Assembly (NCBI GenBank): GCA_022822525.1
Contig: JAJEBN010000015.1
Location: 1 to 64,000, forward strand
Length of the DNA: 64,000 nt
Reading direction: 5' to 3'
DNA from: Acidimicrobiia bacterium
GTDB lineage: Bacteria > Actinomycetota > Acidimicrobiia > Acidimicrobiales > Poriferisodalaceae
Positions within the stretch are counted from its first letter, which is position 1, and each line of letters opens with the position of its first letter. A program made the position numbers and the translations under genes. Below the pieces are notes generated by a model that was not told where the DNA came from, ran no database searches, and worked only from the letters and a program-made list of their open reading frames with translations. Of the stretch, positions 9,039 to 17,766 are shown one piece after another.

Positions 9039-9044
9039 TAGGTT
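9039..9044 (+). promoter_or_regulatory. -10-like TAGGTT for a probable leaderless transcript
   Basis: TAGGTT ends 8 bases before the GTG at 9053, in the 49-base divergent gap between the peptidase and carboxyltransferase genes. There is no room for a Shine-Dalgarno after the expected start of transcription. Confidence 0.4.
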
Positions 9045-9052
9045 CTTGCTGC

Positions 9053-10588
9053 GTGAATGAGGACCCGTCTCCCGAACCAGAGGTACCGCCGCTGCTGGCC
9101 AAGGCGAAGGCCGCGAAGGAGGCCACGCTGGACGAGTCCCGGCCCGACGCGGTGGCCCGGCAGCATGCCCGCGGCCGGTGGACGGCGCGGGAGCGGATCA
9201 CCGCGCTGTTCGACCCCGGCACGTTCGTGGAATACGGCCAGCTCGCGCAGCCGCAGCGTCGCTCGCTGGGCAACGCGCCAGCCGACGGCCTCGTCATGGG
9301 CGTCGGGCAGGTGGACGGCATTGCAGTGTGCGCGTTCAGCTACGACTACACCGTCATGGGCGGCAGCCAGAGCCCGCGCAATCACCGAAAGATGGACCGG
9401 ATGATGGAGGTGGCCGAGCGGAATCGCTGGCCGGTCATCTTCTGGTCCGAAGGCGGCGGGGCCAGAGCCACCGAGCTCCACTATGACGGCGGCACGGTGA
9501 CCACGTTCGTGCAGCTCGCACGGCTGTCGGGCCTCGTGCCGATCGTCACGATCCTGTCAGGCCCGGGCTTTGCCGGCCAAGCGAACATCGCGGGCACGTC
9601 CGATGTGGTGATCGCGACGAAGGACTCGACGCTCGGCCTGTCGGGCCCGCCGCTGGTGATGTCCGCGACCGGCGAGCTGCTCACCCCCGAAGAACTCGGG
9701 CCGATGTCGATGCACGAGCGGATCGGCACTGTCGAACTGGTCGTCGATGACGAGGCCGAGGCGCTCACGGCAGCCCGGCAGTACCTCTCCTACTTCACCG
9801 GCGTTGCAGCTCCCGCATCGCCCGCGGCGCCCGATCAGACGCCGTTGCGCACGATGGTGCCGGAAAACCCACGACGGGCGTACGACGTGCGCAAGATCGT
9901 GGCAACACTGGCCGACGAAGGCTCCGTCATGGAGCTGCGACCGCTGTTCGGACGCTGCCTGTCGACATCGCTGTGCCGGATCGACGGGCACCGCGTCGGC
10001 GTGATCGCGAACAATCCGATGTTCGGGGCCGGAGCGATCGACGCCGAGGGCTCGGCGAAGTTCTCGCGCCACGTCGAGCTGTGCAACGCCTACGACATTC
10101 CGCTGCTGTTCCTGTGCGACACGCCGGGTTTCATGATCGGCACGGCGGCCGAGGCAACAGCGCTCGTGCGCCACAGCGCCCGGACGCTGATGGCACTGTG
10201 CGCTGCCGACGTCCCGATCCTGACCGTGATCCTCCGCAAGGCATACGGCCTCGGCTACTACGCGATGGGCTCCGATGCGCTGGCGCCCGACGTGATCGTG
10301 GGGTGGCCGACGGCAGAGTTCGGCGGCATGGGCCTCGAGGGCGCCGTGAACATCGTGTACCGCGACGAGCTCGAGGCCGCGCCCGATGATGCAGCAAGGC
10401 GCCAGATGCGCGAACAGCGCGTGGCGGAATGGAAGGAACGCAACACGGGCCTGGAGTTCGCCCGGTCGTTCCTGCTCGACGACATCATCGACCCAGCCGA
10501 GACTCGGGATCTGGTCGCCCGGCTGCTGGCAGCCGTGCCGCCGCCGCAATCGCGCAGCGCCCGCAAGCACCCGATCGATCCCTGGTAG
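9053..10588 (+). CDS. Acyl-CoA carboxylase carboxyltransferase (beta) subunit
   Basis: About 511 residues from GTG 9053; the frame extends upstream, but that part overlaps the divergent peptidase gene and has no family similarity. Two crotonase-like carboxyltransferase halves are visible. The N-half has ARGRWTARERITALFDPGTFVE and GGGARATE; the C-half has GSAKFSRHVELCNAYDIPLLFLCDTPGF and KAYGLGYYAMG. This is the propionyl/acetyl-CoA carboxylase beta family, which transfers the carboxyl group from biotin to acyl-CoA. No biotin-carboxylase/BCCP alpha subunit is nearby. Related proteins also act as methylmalonyl-CoA decarboxylase alpha subunits, so the substrate is open. A leaderless promoter box precedes it. 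Confidence 0.88.
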   Translation: MNEDPSPEPEVPPLLAKAKAAKEATLDESRPDAVARQHARGRWTARERITALFDPGTFVEYGQLAQPQRRSLGNAPADGLVMGVGQVDGIAVCAFSYDYTVMGGSQSPRNHRKMDRMMEVAERNRWPVIFWSEGGGARATELHYDGGTVTTFVQLARLSGLVPIVTILSGPGFAGQANIAGTSDVVIATKDSTLGLSGPPLVMSATGELLTPEELGPMSMHERIGTVELVVDDEAEALTAARQYLSYFTGVAAPASPAAPDQTPLRTMVPENPRRAYDVRKIVATLADEGSVMELRPLFGRCLSTSLCRIDGHRVGVIANNPMFGAGAIDAEGSAKFSRHVELCNAYDIPLLFLCDTPGFMIGTAAEATALVRHSARTLMALCAADVPILTVILRKAYGLGYYAMGSDALAPDVIVGWPTAEFGGMGLEGAVNIVYRDELEAAPDDAARRQMREQRVAEWKERNTGLEFARSFLLDDIIDPAETRDLVARLLAAVPPPQSRSARKHPIDPW

Positions 10589-10606
10589 CGAAGCCCGCCG
10601 GTCGGC

Positions 10607-11692
10607 TTACTGCTGTTGCTGTTGGGCTGCCTGCTGCTGGGCGGCCGTGTCCATGGACGGACTGACCGCAACACGGGCCTGGCGGCGGATCGGCTCGGTG
10701 ACCATTGAGGCCGGGGCTGTGGGCTGGGCGATGATGACCTCGGCATCCACCTTGGCGTCGGCCGCTCCGTTGAACACGCCGCGCACCGGAGGCACGTCGT
10801 TGTAGTCGCGGCCGTAGCCGATCACCACATGCCGCTCGCTCACGGACCCCCCATTGGTGGGGTCGAGCGCTTGCCAGCCGTGGCCGGGCACCGCAGCTTC
10901 GATCCACGCGTGCGTCTGCACCGAGATTGCCGTCGGGCTTGCAACCGGCGCAGGCTCGGGAGCGAACACGTCCTCGCTGAGGCTCGGGCTGTTGCCGTCG
11001 GCTTCGGCGCCGCCGTGTGACGCCCCGTCGCCGGCGGCAGGTCCCCCGTCGTCGGGACCCTCGTCAAGCCGCGTCTCGTCCAGCGCGAACAGGTAGCCCG
11101 AGACGTAGCGCGCCGGGATGCCGATGCAGCGCAGCATGCCCACGGCGAGATGAGCGAAGTCCTGACAGACACCCCGGCCGCCGTCGATCAGCTCCTCCAG
11201 CGTCACACCGATGGAAGTGGAGCCGCGTTCGTAGGCGAGCACCGTGGGCACCGCCTGGGCGACGGCCAGCACGCGCTCGCAAACGTCATCGGCAGCGCCG
11301 CGCACCGCCCACGAGGCCACTTCATCGACCAGCTCTCCCCACTGCACATGCTGGGACGGCGCGAGGTATTCGACATGCTGGTTGACGAACTGCTGATCGC
11401 CCAGCCGCTCGCAGCTCACCGGCGCCGGAGCCCTGCCGGTCGGCGAGGTCTCCACCGAGGCCTCGGCCACCACCAGCAGATCGTCATGCGGCCCGCGTAT
11501 GCCCAGATGGTCGACGGTCGTGCCGAAGTAGTCGCGCGTCTGCAGCACGCGGGTCGCCGGGGTGGTGGTCAGCCGGTACGACAGCACCTGCTGGCGAAGG
11601 TCGTCACGGGGCCGCACGCGGATCTCGTTCTGCGACTCCGAGACGGGCTCCGCGTAGGTGAAGTGCAGCCGGTAGGCGATGTCGAGTCTCAT
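10607..11692 (-). CDS. Transglutaminase-like protein with poly-Gln C-terminus
   Basis: 361 residues from ATG 11692, whose first bases overlap the stop of the upstream alpha-E gene (ATGA). The N-terminal beta domain (MRLDIAYRLHFTYAEPVSES, RVRPRDD) and the core with C176 in GGRGVCQDFAH, His in QTHAWIEA and Asp in ALDPTNGG form the transglutaminase/cysteine-protease triad. An Asp/Gly/Ser-rich insert of about 50 residues separates Cys from His. The protein ends in QQQAAQQQQQ, encoded by a CAG-type run. Third gene of the ATP-grasp / alpha-E / transglutaminase operon, a conserved set predicted to build or cleave peptide-type amide bonds; the physiological substrate is not established. Confidence 0.88.
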   Translation of the reverse strand: MRLDIAYRLHFTYAEPVSESQNEIRVRPRDDLRQQVLSYRLTTTPATRVLQTRDYFGTTVDHLGIRGPHDDLLVVAEASVETSPTGRAPAPVSCERLGDQQFVNQHVEYLAPSQHVQWGELVDEVASWAVRGAADDVCERVLAVAQAVPTVLAYERGSTSIGVTLEELIDGGRGVCQDFAHLAVGMLRCIGIPARYVSGYLFALDETRLDEGPDDGGPAAGDGASHGGAEADGNSPSLSEDVFAPEPAPVASPTAISVQTHAWIEAAVPGHGWQALDPTNGGSVSERHVVIGYGRDYNDVPPVRGVFNGAADAKVDAEVIIAQPTAPASMVTEPIRRQARVAVSPSMDTAAQQQAAQQQQQ

Positions 11693-12681
11693 TGCGGCCT
11701 GCCTCTGCCGTCTCCGGGTCGCACGAATTGCGCATGCACTTCGGCCAAGCTCGATCTCGCCACCGTGCTGGTGTGCACGTCGGCGGCGAGCTCGGCCAGC
11801 GCCGAGCCCAGGTACGCCAGCTCTGCCTCGGGTTCGGCCAGCAGCTCGTCGAGCTCGCCGTACTCCAAGTGCGCCCGCAGTGCTCCAGCGCGCCGGCGGG
11901 GTGTGGCGACGGCCCCCGCGGCCGCGGCCAGATCCTCCAAGCGCAGCTCCACCCGTCCGAGGCACCACAGCACCGAGCGAGGCATTTGCTCGTGTTGCAG
12001 GAGGAACTTCGCGACTGCATGCCACCGCGGGGAGTGCCCTAGCTCGCGCCGGGCTGCCTGGAGCGAATGCGTGAACGCCAGCAAGCGGTTGCCGTCGAAC
12101 ACATCGCTTCCGGTGCCCAGACCCGACTTCAGCAGTTCCACCGTCAGGATCGACCGTTCGAGCAGCTGGCCCGCTTCCATGAACGCGTACCCCTCGTCGC
12201 GGCTCATCGACTCGGTCATGACGCCGCTGAGCGAGCGACACCCGCGCCGGGCCGTGATCACCGACATGCGCGACACCTCGCCGCCGGTCTGCTCCCGAGC
12301 GGCAGCGCCGACCGACTTGGCGCTCTGCATGAGGATGTGCAGGCTGTTGGCCTCCTCCCAGAGCTCCACCGGGATGCGATCGCGCACGATGCGCAGGTTC
12401 TCGCGCACCGCCTGCACAGACGACACCACCGAACCAGGGTGCGAGTCGTCGGAGACCAGGAAGTCCATGACGGCATAGGGGCCGGTGCCGACCTGGGCCG
12501 CCACGAACGCGTCCTGCAGCCCGAGCGCCTGAACCAGCCGGCGCGACGCCAAGCGAGCCTCGGTGGCCTGACGGTGCATGACCGCGTTGGTCTCCACCGA
12601 CACGCAGCGGGCGATGGTGTCGGCCCGCTCCAGGTAGCGACCGGCCCACAGCAGGGAATCGGCGTGGCGGGCGAGGATCAT
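11689..12681 (-). CDS. Alpha-E domain protein (DUF403)
   Basis: 330 residues, all-helical in appearance, starting MILARHADSLLWAGRYLERADTIAR, the signature opening of the alpha-E family. The start ATG at 12681 overlaps the ATP-grasp stop and its own stop overlaps the next ATG, so translation is probably coupled across three genes. Alpha-E proteins regularly accompany circularly permuted ATP-grasp and transglutaminase-like proteins. Their biochemical role is not established and no catalytic motif is evident here. The frame is open upstream of the chosen start, but that part lies inside the ATP-grasp gene. Confidence 0.88.
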   Translation of the reverse strand: MILARHADSLLWAGRYLERADTIARCVSVETNAVMHRQATEARLASRRLVQALGLQDAFVAAQVGTGPYAVMDFLVSDDSHPGSVVSSVQAVRENLRIVRDRIPVELWEEANSLHILMQSAKSVGAAAREQTGGEVSRMSVITARRGCRSLSGVMTESMSRDEGYAFMEAGQLLERSILTVELLKSGLGTGSDVFDGNRLLAFTHSLQAARRELGHSPRWHAVAKFLLQHEQMPRSVLWCLGRVELRLEDLAAAAGAVATPRRRAGALRAHLEYGELDELLAEPEAELAYLGSALAELAADVHTSTVARSSLAEVHAQFVRPGDGRGRPQ

Positions 12682-14177
12682 CGTCCCGTCCCCGGCGATG
12701 CCGGACTGCGCGAGTCCGCCTGCGCGTCGCCCTGCGGGGCGAGCACCCACGTGTCCTTGGAGCCGCCGCCCTGCGAGGAGTTCACGATCAGCGAGCCCTT
12801 GCGCATCGCCACCCGCGTCAGGCCGCCGGGAAACACCTGCGTGCGCTCCCCGGTGATCACGAACGGGCGCAAGTCGAGATGGCGCGGCTCGAGCACGTCG
12901 TCGCACATGGATGCCAGCGTGGACAGCTCCACCACCTCCTGGACCACCCAGTTGCGCGGATCAGCCTCGATCTCGGCCCGTGCGTTCGCCAGCTCCTCGT
13001 CGGTGGCGTTGCGCCCGATGACGATGCCGTAGCCCCCCGACTCGCCCACCGGTTTGATGACCAGCTCGTCGAGCCGTGCGAAGGCCGCCTCGCGCTGATC
13101 GGGCTCCCACATCACGTAGGTCTCGACGTTGGGCAGGATCGGCTCCTCGCCGAGGTAGTAGCGGATCAGGTCGGTCACGTAGGGGTGGATGGCTTTGTCG
13201 TCGGCCACGCCGTTGCCGACGGCGTTGCACACGGTCACCGTTCCCGCACGCATGGCGCCGAGCAGCCCGGGCACGCCCAGCGTCGAGTCGGGTCGGAACG
13301 ACACCGGGTCGAGGAAGGTGTCGTCGATGCGCCGGTAGATCACATCAACTGGAACGAGGCCCTCGATGGTGCGCAAGTACACGACATGCTCGTCCACCAC
13401 CAGGTCTGGGCCTTCCACCAGCTCCACGCCCATCTCCCGGGCCAGGAACGCGTGCTCGAAGTACGCCGAGTTGTAGATGCCCGGGGTGAGGATCACGATG
13501 AGCGGCTTCTCGCCGGCCCCCGTGGGCGCCACCGATTCGAGTGCCGTGCGCAGCATGCGGCCGTACTGGCCGACTGGCTCCACGGTGTGGTCTTCCCAGA
13601 CACGGGGGAACGCTCGGGTCATCGCCGCCCGGTTCTCGATGACGTAGCTGATCCCGCTCGGGTTGCGCAGGTTGTCCTCGAGCACCCGGTACTGGCCCTC
13701 GGCATCGCGCACCAGGTCGATGCCGGCGATGACGCAGTGGGCGTCATGCGGCACGCTCACGCCGAACGCGTTGCGCTCGAAGCCGTCCGACGACTGCACC
13801 AGCCATGCGGGCACGACGCCGTCGGCCATGGCCGCTCCCTCGCCGGTGTAGATGTCGGCCAGGAACCGGTTCAGCGCGGTGACGCGCTGGGCCAGGCCCC
13901 GCTCGATCTCCTGCCACTCGGTTGCGGCGATCAGCCGGGGAAACAGGTCCATCGGCCAGGTCCGCTCGGTGCCCTGCGAATCGCCGTACACCGTGAACGT
14001 GATGCCCTGGCGGCGGAACTCCTCCTCGATGATGCCCTCGCGGCGCCGCAGCTCGGCCGCGTCGAAGTTGGAGAAGCGCTCCACGATGGCGGCGTAGAGC
14101 GGGCGGACGTTGCCGTCACGGTCGAACGCCTCGTCATAGGCGAGCTGGTCGGCGTCAGACCTTCGTAGCTCCGCCAT
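12678..14177 (-). CDS. Circularly permuted ATP-grasp protein (DUF404/DUF407 type)
   Basis: 499 residues from ATG 14177. Recognisable blocks are YDEAFDRDGNVRPLYAAIVER at the N-terminus, then RPDSTLGVPGLLGAMRAGTV, and the nucleotide-binding core VIKPVGESGGYGIVIG with RPFVITGERTQVFPGGLTRVA near the C-terminus. These are typical of the circularly permuted ATP-grasp-2 family, predicted ATP-dependent peptide/amide ligases. It is the first gene of a three-gene operon with 4-base ATGA overlaps. A short 101-base gap separates it from ligC upstream; that gap shows no obvious promoter. Confidence 0.9.
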   Translation of the reverse strand: MAELRRSDADQLAYDEAFDRDGNVRPLYAAIVERFSNFDAAELRRREGIIEEEFRRQGITFTVYGDSQGTERTWPMDLFPRLIAATEWQEIERGLAQRVTALNRFLADIYTGEGAAMADGVVPAWLVQSSDGFERNAFGVSVPHDAHCVIAGIDLVRDAEGQYRVLEDNLRNPSGISYVIENRAAMTRAFPRVWEDHTVEPVGQYGRMLRTALESVAPTGAGEKPLIVILTPGIYNSAYFEHAFLAREMGVELVEGPDLVVDEHVVYLRTIEGLVPVDVIYRRIDDTFLDPVSFRPDSTLGVPGLLGAMRAGTVTVCNAVGNGVADDKAIHPYVTDLIRYYLGEEPILPNVETYVMWEPDQREAAFARLDELVIKPVGESGGYGIVIGRNATDEELANARAEIEADPRNWVVQEVVELSTLASMCDDVLEPRHLDLRPFVITGERTQVFPGGLTRVAMRKGSLIVNSSQGGGSKDTWVLAPQGDAQADSRSPASPGTGR

Positions 14178-14278
14178 GGCCCATTTGATAGCGCGTCACG
14201 GCCTGTGCCGGTGCCATTGTCGCTGTTGATGGCGCAGTCAAGGCCCGCGATTCCGTCAGGAGAGCCATGCCCGCGGCG

Positions 14279-15223
14279 TCAGCGGCCGACGAGCGATTTC
14301 TCCAGCATGTCGATCGTCTCCATGGCCCCGAGGCACTGAGCGACGGATGCGTTGGGCTCACGGTCCTCGGCGACGGCTGAGATGAACTCGCGGTCCTGCA
14401 GCTCGATGCCGTCGCTCGAGATGGCTACGCCCGACAGGTCGACCGGGTTGTCGTACCCGTCCACCAGGTCGTCGTAGCGGGCGATGTAGGTGCCGTTGTC
14501 GCAGATGTAGCGGAAGAACGTGCCGAGCGGCCCGTTGTTGTTGAACGACAGCGACAGTGTGCACAGCGCCCCTGACGGCACGCTCATGCCGATCGTCATA
14601 TCCATGGCGATGCCCAACTCGGGGTGCTGTGGGCCCTGCTGAGCCCAGCCTGCGGTGATCAGCTCGCCGGTCTGGTACCCGAACAGATCGACGGTGTGGC
14701 ATGAGTGGTGCCACAGCAGGTGATCGGTCCATGTGCGGGGCTTGCCCAAGGCGTTGCGGTTCTCGCGCCGGAAGAAGTACGTCTCCACCACCAGGTGCTG
14801 CAGCGTCAGCTCGCCGCGGCGGATGCGGTCATGTACCCACTGGTGGCTCGGGTTGAAGCGACGGGTGTGGCACGCCATCGCGATCACGCCCGTCTCCTGC
14901 TGCACCCGCACCAGCGCTTCGCTGTCGGCGAGATTGTCGGCCATCGGGATCTCGACCAGCACATGCTTGCCCGCCCGCATCGTCTCGATGGCCTGCGCCG
15001 CGTGCAGCTGCGTCGGCGTCGCGAGGATCGCCGCGTCGGCTTCCTGCGCGAGTGCCTCAGCGAGATCCAGCGTCCAGCGCTCGATGCCGAACTCATCGGC
15101 GAATGCCGCGGTGTCCTCGGCGATGCCGCCCACCAGGGCGACCACCTCGACGCCGTCGATCCGCTGCAGTGCAGCCATGTGCTTGCGCCCGATGGCGCCC
15201 TCTCCCGCAAGGATGATCTTCAC
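14279..15223 (-). CDS. ligC: 4-carboxy-2-hydroxymuconate-6-semialdehyde dehydrogenase
   Basis: 314 residues, GTG start. A Gfo/Idh/MocA-family NAD(P)-dependent oxidoreductase with the Rossmann motif GEGAIGRKH and the catalytic-region GKHVLVEIPMAD. The long central stretch TRRFNPSHQ, YFFRRENRNALGKPRTWTDH, LWHHSCHTVDLF and LSFNNNGPLGTFFRYICDNG is close to LigC of sphingomonads as I recall it, rather than to sugar dehydrogenases. LigC oxidises the hemiacetal of the ring-cleavage product to 2-pyrone-4,6-dicarboxylate. It diverges from ligA across 144 bases, which fits step two of protocatechuate 4,5-cleavage. Confidence in the function is high because every other pathway gene is nearby. Confidence 0.9.
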   Translation of the reverse strand: MKIILAGEGAIGRKHMAALQRIDGVEVVALVGGIAEDTAAFADEFGIERWTLDLAEALAQEADAAILATPTQLHAAQAIETMRAGKHVLVEIPMADNLADSEALVRVQQETGVIAMACHTRRFNPSHQWVHDRIRRGELTLQHLVVETYFFRRENRNALGKPRTWTDHLLWHHSCHTVDLFGYQTGELITAGWAQQGPQHPELGIAMDMTIGMSVPSGALCTLSLSFNNNGPLGTFFRYICDNGTYIARYDDLVDGYDNPVDLSGVAISSDGIELQDREFISAVAEDREPNASVAQCLGAMETIDMLEKSLVGR

Positions 15224-15325
15224 CGCGCTCCCCTGGTTGGCTCCGGCGTTCGCCGCTGCCCGGGCGACCCAGCGAGGGCGCCGCCGCTGCAGACGATGAC
15301 GTTGAGCACAGTCAGCATTACCAGA

Positions 15326-15336
15326 CCCAGCCTGGG
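15326..15336. promoter_or_regulatory. Short inverted repeat in the ligC/ligA divergent region
   Basis: CCCAG-C-CTGGG lies just ahead of a TAGCCT box (15342-15347) and the ligA start, in the only gap between the two divergent lig transcripts. It could be a regulator site. The arms are short, so this is tentative. Confidence 0.25.
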
Positions 15337-15367
15337 ATCAATAGCCTCGGGCGAACAAGGGGATGCG

Positions 15368-15787
15368 ATGGCGACAGCACGCGACTACGACGACATCCCG
15401 GGGACCTACGTGTTCGACGGCCGGCGATCGCAGCAGGGCTACCGCCTCAACATGTTCTGCATGAGCCTTAACGACGAAGCCAACCGGGAGCGGTTCCGGA
15501 CCGATGAGGCCGCCTACCTCGACGGCTTCGATCTGACGCCCCAGCAGCGCCGAGCGGTGCTCGAGCGGGACTGGCTCGGTCTGCTGCAGCTCGGCGGGAA
15601 CATCTACTACACGTTCAAGCTGGCGATCCTCGACGGGCTGTCGATGCAAGACGTCGGTGGTGCGATGTCGGGGGTCACCGGCGCGGAGTTCAACCAGATG
15701 ATGATCGACGGGGGCCGTTCGATCGAAGGCAACCGACGCATCGACGAATCGGCAGCAACGCACGGCTCATCGGGGCACACATCATGA
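15368..15787 (+). CDS. ligA: Protocatechuate 4,5-dioxygenase, alpha (small) subunit
   Basis: 139 residues from ATG 15368, preceded by AAGGGG; the open frame upstream is not coding. LigA-type features include YDDIPGTYVFDGRRSQQGYRLN, then NMFCMSLNDEANRERF, and an all-helical body ending in GGRSIEGNRRIDE. In the LigAB enzyme the small subunit caps the active site of LigB and does not bind iron itself. The stop overlaps the ligB start (ATGA at 15784), consistent with a 1:1 complex made from coupled translation. Confidence 0.92.
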   Translation: MATARDYDDIPGTYVFDGRRSQQGYRLNMFCMSLNDEANRERFRTDEAAYLDGFDLTPQQRRAVLERDWLGLLQLGGNIYYTFKLAILDGLSMQDVGGAMSGVTGAEFNQMMIDGGRSIEGNRRIDESAATHGSSGHTS

Positions 15788-16638
15788 CGACCGTCGTCGG
15801 CGGCATCGGCACCTCGCACGTCCCCGCGGTCGGGGCGGCCATCGACAATGGCAAGCAGGAGGAGCCGTATTGGCGGCCGTACTTCGACAAGATCCGGCCT
15901 GCCCGCGAGTGGATGGCCGCTGAGCAGCCCGACGTCTGCATCATCGTCTACAACGATCACGCTTCGGCCTTCTCGCTGCGGCTCATCCCGACGTTTGCAC
16001 TCGGCGTGGCGGCCGAGTTCCAGCCCGCCGACGAGGGGTACGGTCGCCGCCAGGTTCCCGTCGTGCAGGGCCATCCCGAGCTGGCGTGGCATCTCGCCGA
16101 ATCGCTTATCGGCGACGAGTTCGACATCACCATCGTCAACGAGATGGACGTCGACCACGGCCTCACGGTGCCGCTGTCGGTGATGTACGGCGAGCCCGAA
16201 GCGTGGCCGTGCCAGGTCATTCCGATCTGCGTCAACGTGATCCAATACCCGCCGCCGTCGGGCAAGCGATGCCTGAGCCTGGGGCGGGCAATCCGGCGAG
16301 CGCTCGACAGCTACGAGGGCTCGGATGCGGAGGGGCTGCGGGTTGCCGTGTTCGGCACGGGCGGGATGTCGCATCAGCTCCAGGGCGAGCGAGCCGGCCT
16401 CGTCAACCCAGCGTTTGACACGGCCTTCATGGATGACCTGATTGCCGAGCCCGATGCCGGCTCCCTGCGCCCGCACACGGACTACATCCGCGAGGCGGGC
16501 TCAGAGGGCATCGAGCTGGTGATGTGGCTCGTGATGCGCGGCGTGCTCGACGATCAGGTCGACGAGGTGTTCCGCATGAACCACGTGCCCACCTCCAACA
16601 CCAGCAACGGCCTGCTGATCCTCCAGAACGCCCGATAG
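15784..16638 (+). CDS. ligB: Protocatechuate 4,5-dioxygenase, beta (catalytic) subunit
   Basis: 284 residues. A class III extradiol dioxygenase: Fe(II) ligands fit H12 (GTSHVP), H59 (YNDHASAF) and a Glu near 244 (EGIELVMW), with the acid-base His at about 197 (GTGGMSHQ). The VNEMDVDHG and CLSLGRAIRRAL segments also match LigB. Together with LigA it opens protocatechuate between carbons 4 and 5 to 4-carboxy-2-hydroxymuconate-6-semialdehyde in the cytosol. All catalytic residues are present. Gallate dioxygenases are related but are single fused chains, so the separate ligA gene favours protocatechuate. Confidence 0.93.
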   Translation: MTTVVGGIGTSHVPAVGAAIDNGKQEEPYWRPYFDKIRPAREWMAAEQPDVCIIVYNDHASAFSLRLIPTFALGVAAEFQPADEGYGRRQVPVVQGHPELAWHLAESLIGDEFDITIVNEMDVDHGLTVPLSVMYGEPEAWPCQVIPICVNVIQYPPPSGKRCLSLGRAIRRALDSYEGSDAEGLRVAVFGTGGMSHQLQGERAGLVNPAFDTAFMDDLIAEPDAGSLRPHTDYIREAGSEGIELVMWLVMRGVLDDQVDEVFRMNHVPTSNTSNGLLILQNAR

Positions 16639-16713
16639 CCGTGTTTGTGCCGGGGATGATGCTCGACGCCCGCATCGGTGCTCTTCCGGCTCATCTCGAA
16701 ATCGGCTGAGAAC

Positions 16714-16719
16714 TAGTTT
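16714..16719 (+). promoter_or_regulatory. -10-like TAGTTT, leaderless-type
   Basis: TAGTTT ends 8 bases before the GTG at 16728. It suggests that the aldolase-like gene can be transcribed separately from ligAB, possibly as a leaderless mRNA. Confidence 0.4.
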
Positions 16720-16727
16720 TCTTCGCC

Positions 16728-17717
16728 GTGGAGTCTCATCCCAAGTCACTCGAGGCCAAGCTGGCCGCGCTGGCAGCGGACCCCGGCGGTCCGGAATTCG
16801 TCATCTGCTATGCGGCTGATCCCGACATGGGCGGCGGGCTTCAGCCGACGATCGGCCAAGGAGTCTCGCCCCAGCGCTGGCGGGAACAGATGGCCCAGCT
16901 GGTCGAACAGGCCGACATCGACATCCTGCTGGCCTCGGTGTCGACCATGGATCACCTGGCCCGCGACCGTCGACTGTTCGACGACTCACCGGTGACTGCG
17001 GCGATCCGGGCCAACGACACCACCGACATCTGGCACGTGCGGGGCGGCACGTATGCAACGCAGCCGTCGCGGCCGTTCGCCACGACCACGGTGCGCGAGG
17101 CCATGTACGGCACGCTCACTCCCGAGCCGAACCAGCCGATCGACGTGCCGCTGGGACTGTGGTCGATCACCTTCAACAACGACCTCGACGCCGACGAGCG
17201 CTCGCTGCTGCGCTACCGCGAGTTCCGCCAGGAGGCGGCGGCCGAGGGCTTCCGCTACTTCGTGGAGGTGTTCAACCCCAATGCGGGCCACGTCGACGGC
17301 CCCGTGGGCGACTTCATCAACGACTGCATCGTGAGAATGCTGGCCGGCGTTCCCCGAGCTACACGGCCCGAGTTCCTCAAGGTGGTCTACAACGGCCCGC
17401 AGGCGCTGGAAGATCTCGTGTGCGGGCTGGACGTGACCGTCGGCGTGCTGGGCGGTCCCGCCAGCACCACCAACGACGCCTACACCCTGGTCCGAACGGT
17501 CAAGAAGCACGGCGCCCGGGTGGCGCTGTTCGGGCGGCGCATCAAGAGCGCTGACGACCCGCTGGCATTCACCGAGCTGCTGCGGGCCGTCGCAGACGAC
17601 AAGCTCGAGCCCGAAGAGGCCACCCGCGAGTACCACGGGCGCCTGGCCGCAGCCGGCATCACGCCGTCACGCTCGCTCGAGGACGACCTCGTCATTCACA
17701 CGCCCGAGCTGCTGTGA
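16728..17717 (+). CDS. DeoC/LacD/DhnA-type class I aldolase-like protein
   Basis: 329 residues, GTG start after a TAGTTT box. The pattern of strands resembles a class I aldolase TIM barrel: ASVSTMDHLARDR early, FRYFVEVFNPNAG as the barrel Glu strand, EFLKVVYNGPQAL where the Schiff-base lysine would sit, and TVGVLGGPASTTND as the phosphate-binding C-terminal turn. LacD, FbaB and LsrF relatives cleave or rearrange phosphorylated ketoses. The next gene is a sugar-kinase-family protein, so the two may form a phosphorylate-then-cleave pair. It is not part of the known protocatechuate route. The assignment rests on motif order by eye, so confidence is moderate. Confidence 0.5.
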   Translation: MESHPKSLEAKLAALAADPGGPEFVICYAADPDMGGGLQPTIGQGVSPQRWREQMAQLVEQADIDILLASVSTMDHLARDRRLFDDSPVTAAIRANDTTDIWHVRGGTYATQPSRPFATTTVREAMYGTLTPEPNQPIDVPLGLWSITFNNDLDADERSLLRYREFRQEAAAEGFRYFVEVFNPNAGHVDGPVGDFINDCIVRMLAGVPRATRPEFLKVVYNGPQALEDLVCGLDVTVGVLGGPASTTNDAYTLVRTVKKHGARVALFGRRIKSADDPLAFTELLRAVADDKLEPEEATREYHGRLAAAGITPSRSLEDDLVIHTPELL

Positions 17718-17738
17718 CGCGGGCGCCAGACCAGTTGT

Positions 17739-17750
17739 GACCGATCGGTC
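17739..17750. promoter_or_regulatory. 12-bp perfect palindrome ahead of the FGGY kinase
   Basis: GACCGATCGGTC is a perfect dyad 16 bases before the kinase GTG and directly after the aldolase gene. Its form is typical of TetR- or GntR-family operators. No regulator gene is adjacent. Confidence 0.35.
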
Positions 17751-17766
17751 GGGCTAGCGGGCTGAC

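Noticed and set aside
12879-14168. 429-codon plus-strand frame opposite the ATP-grasp gene
   Set aside because: Shadow frame; the ATP-grasp gene has strong family motifs and overlaps properly with its operon partners.
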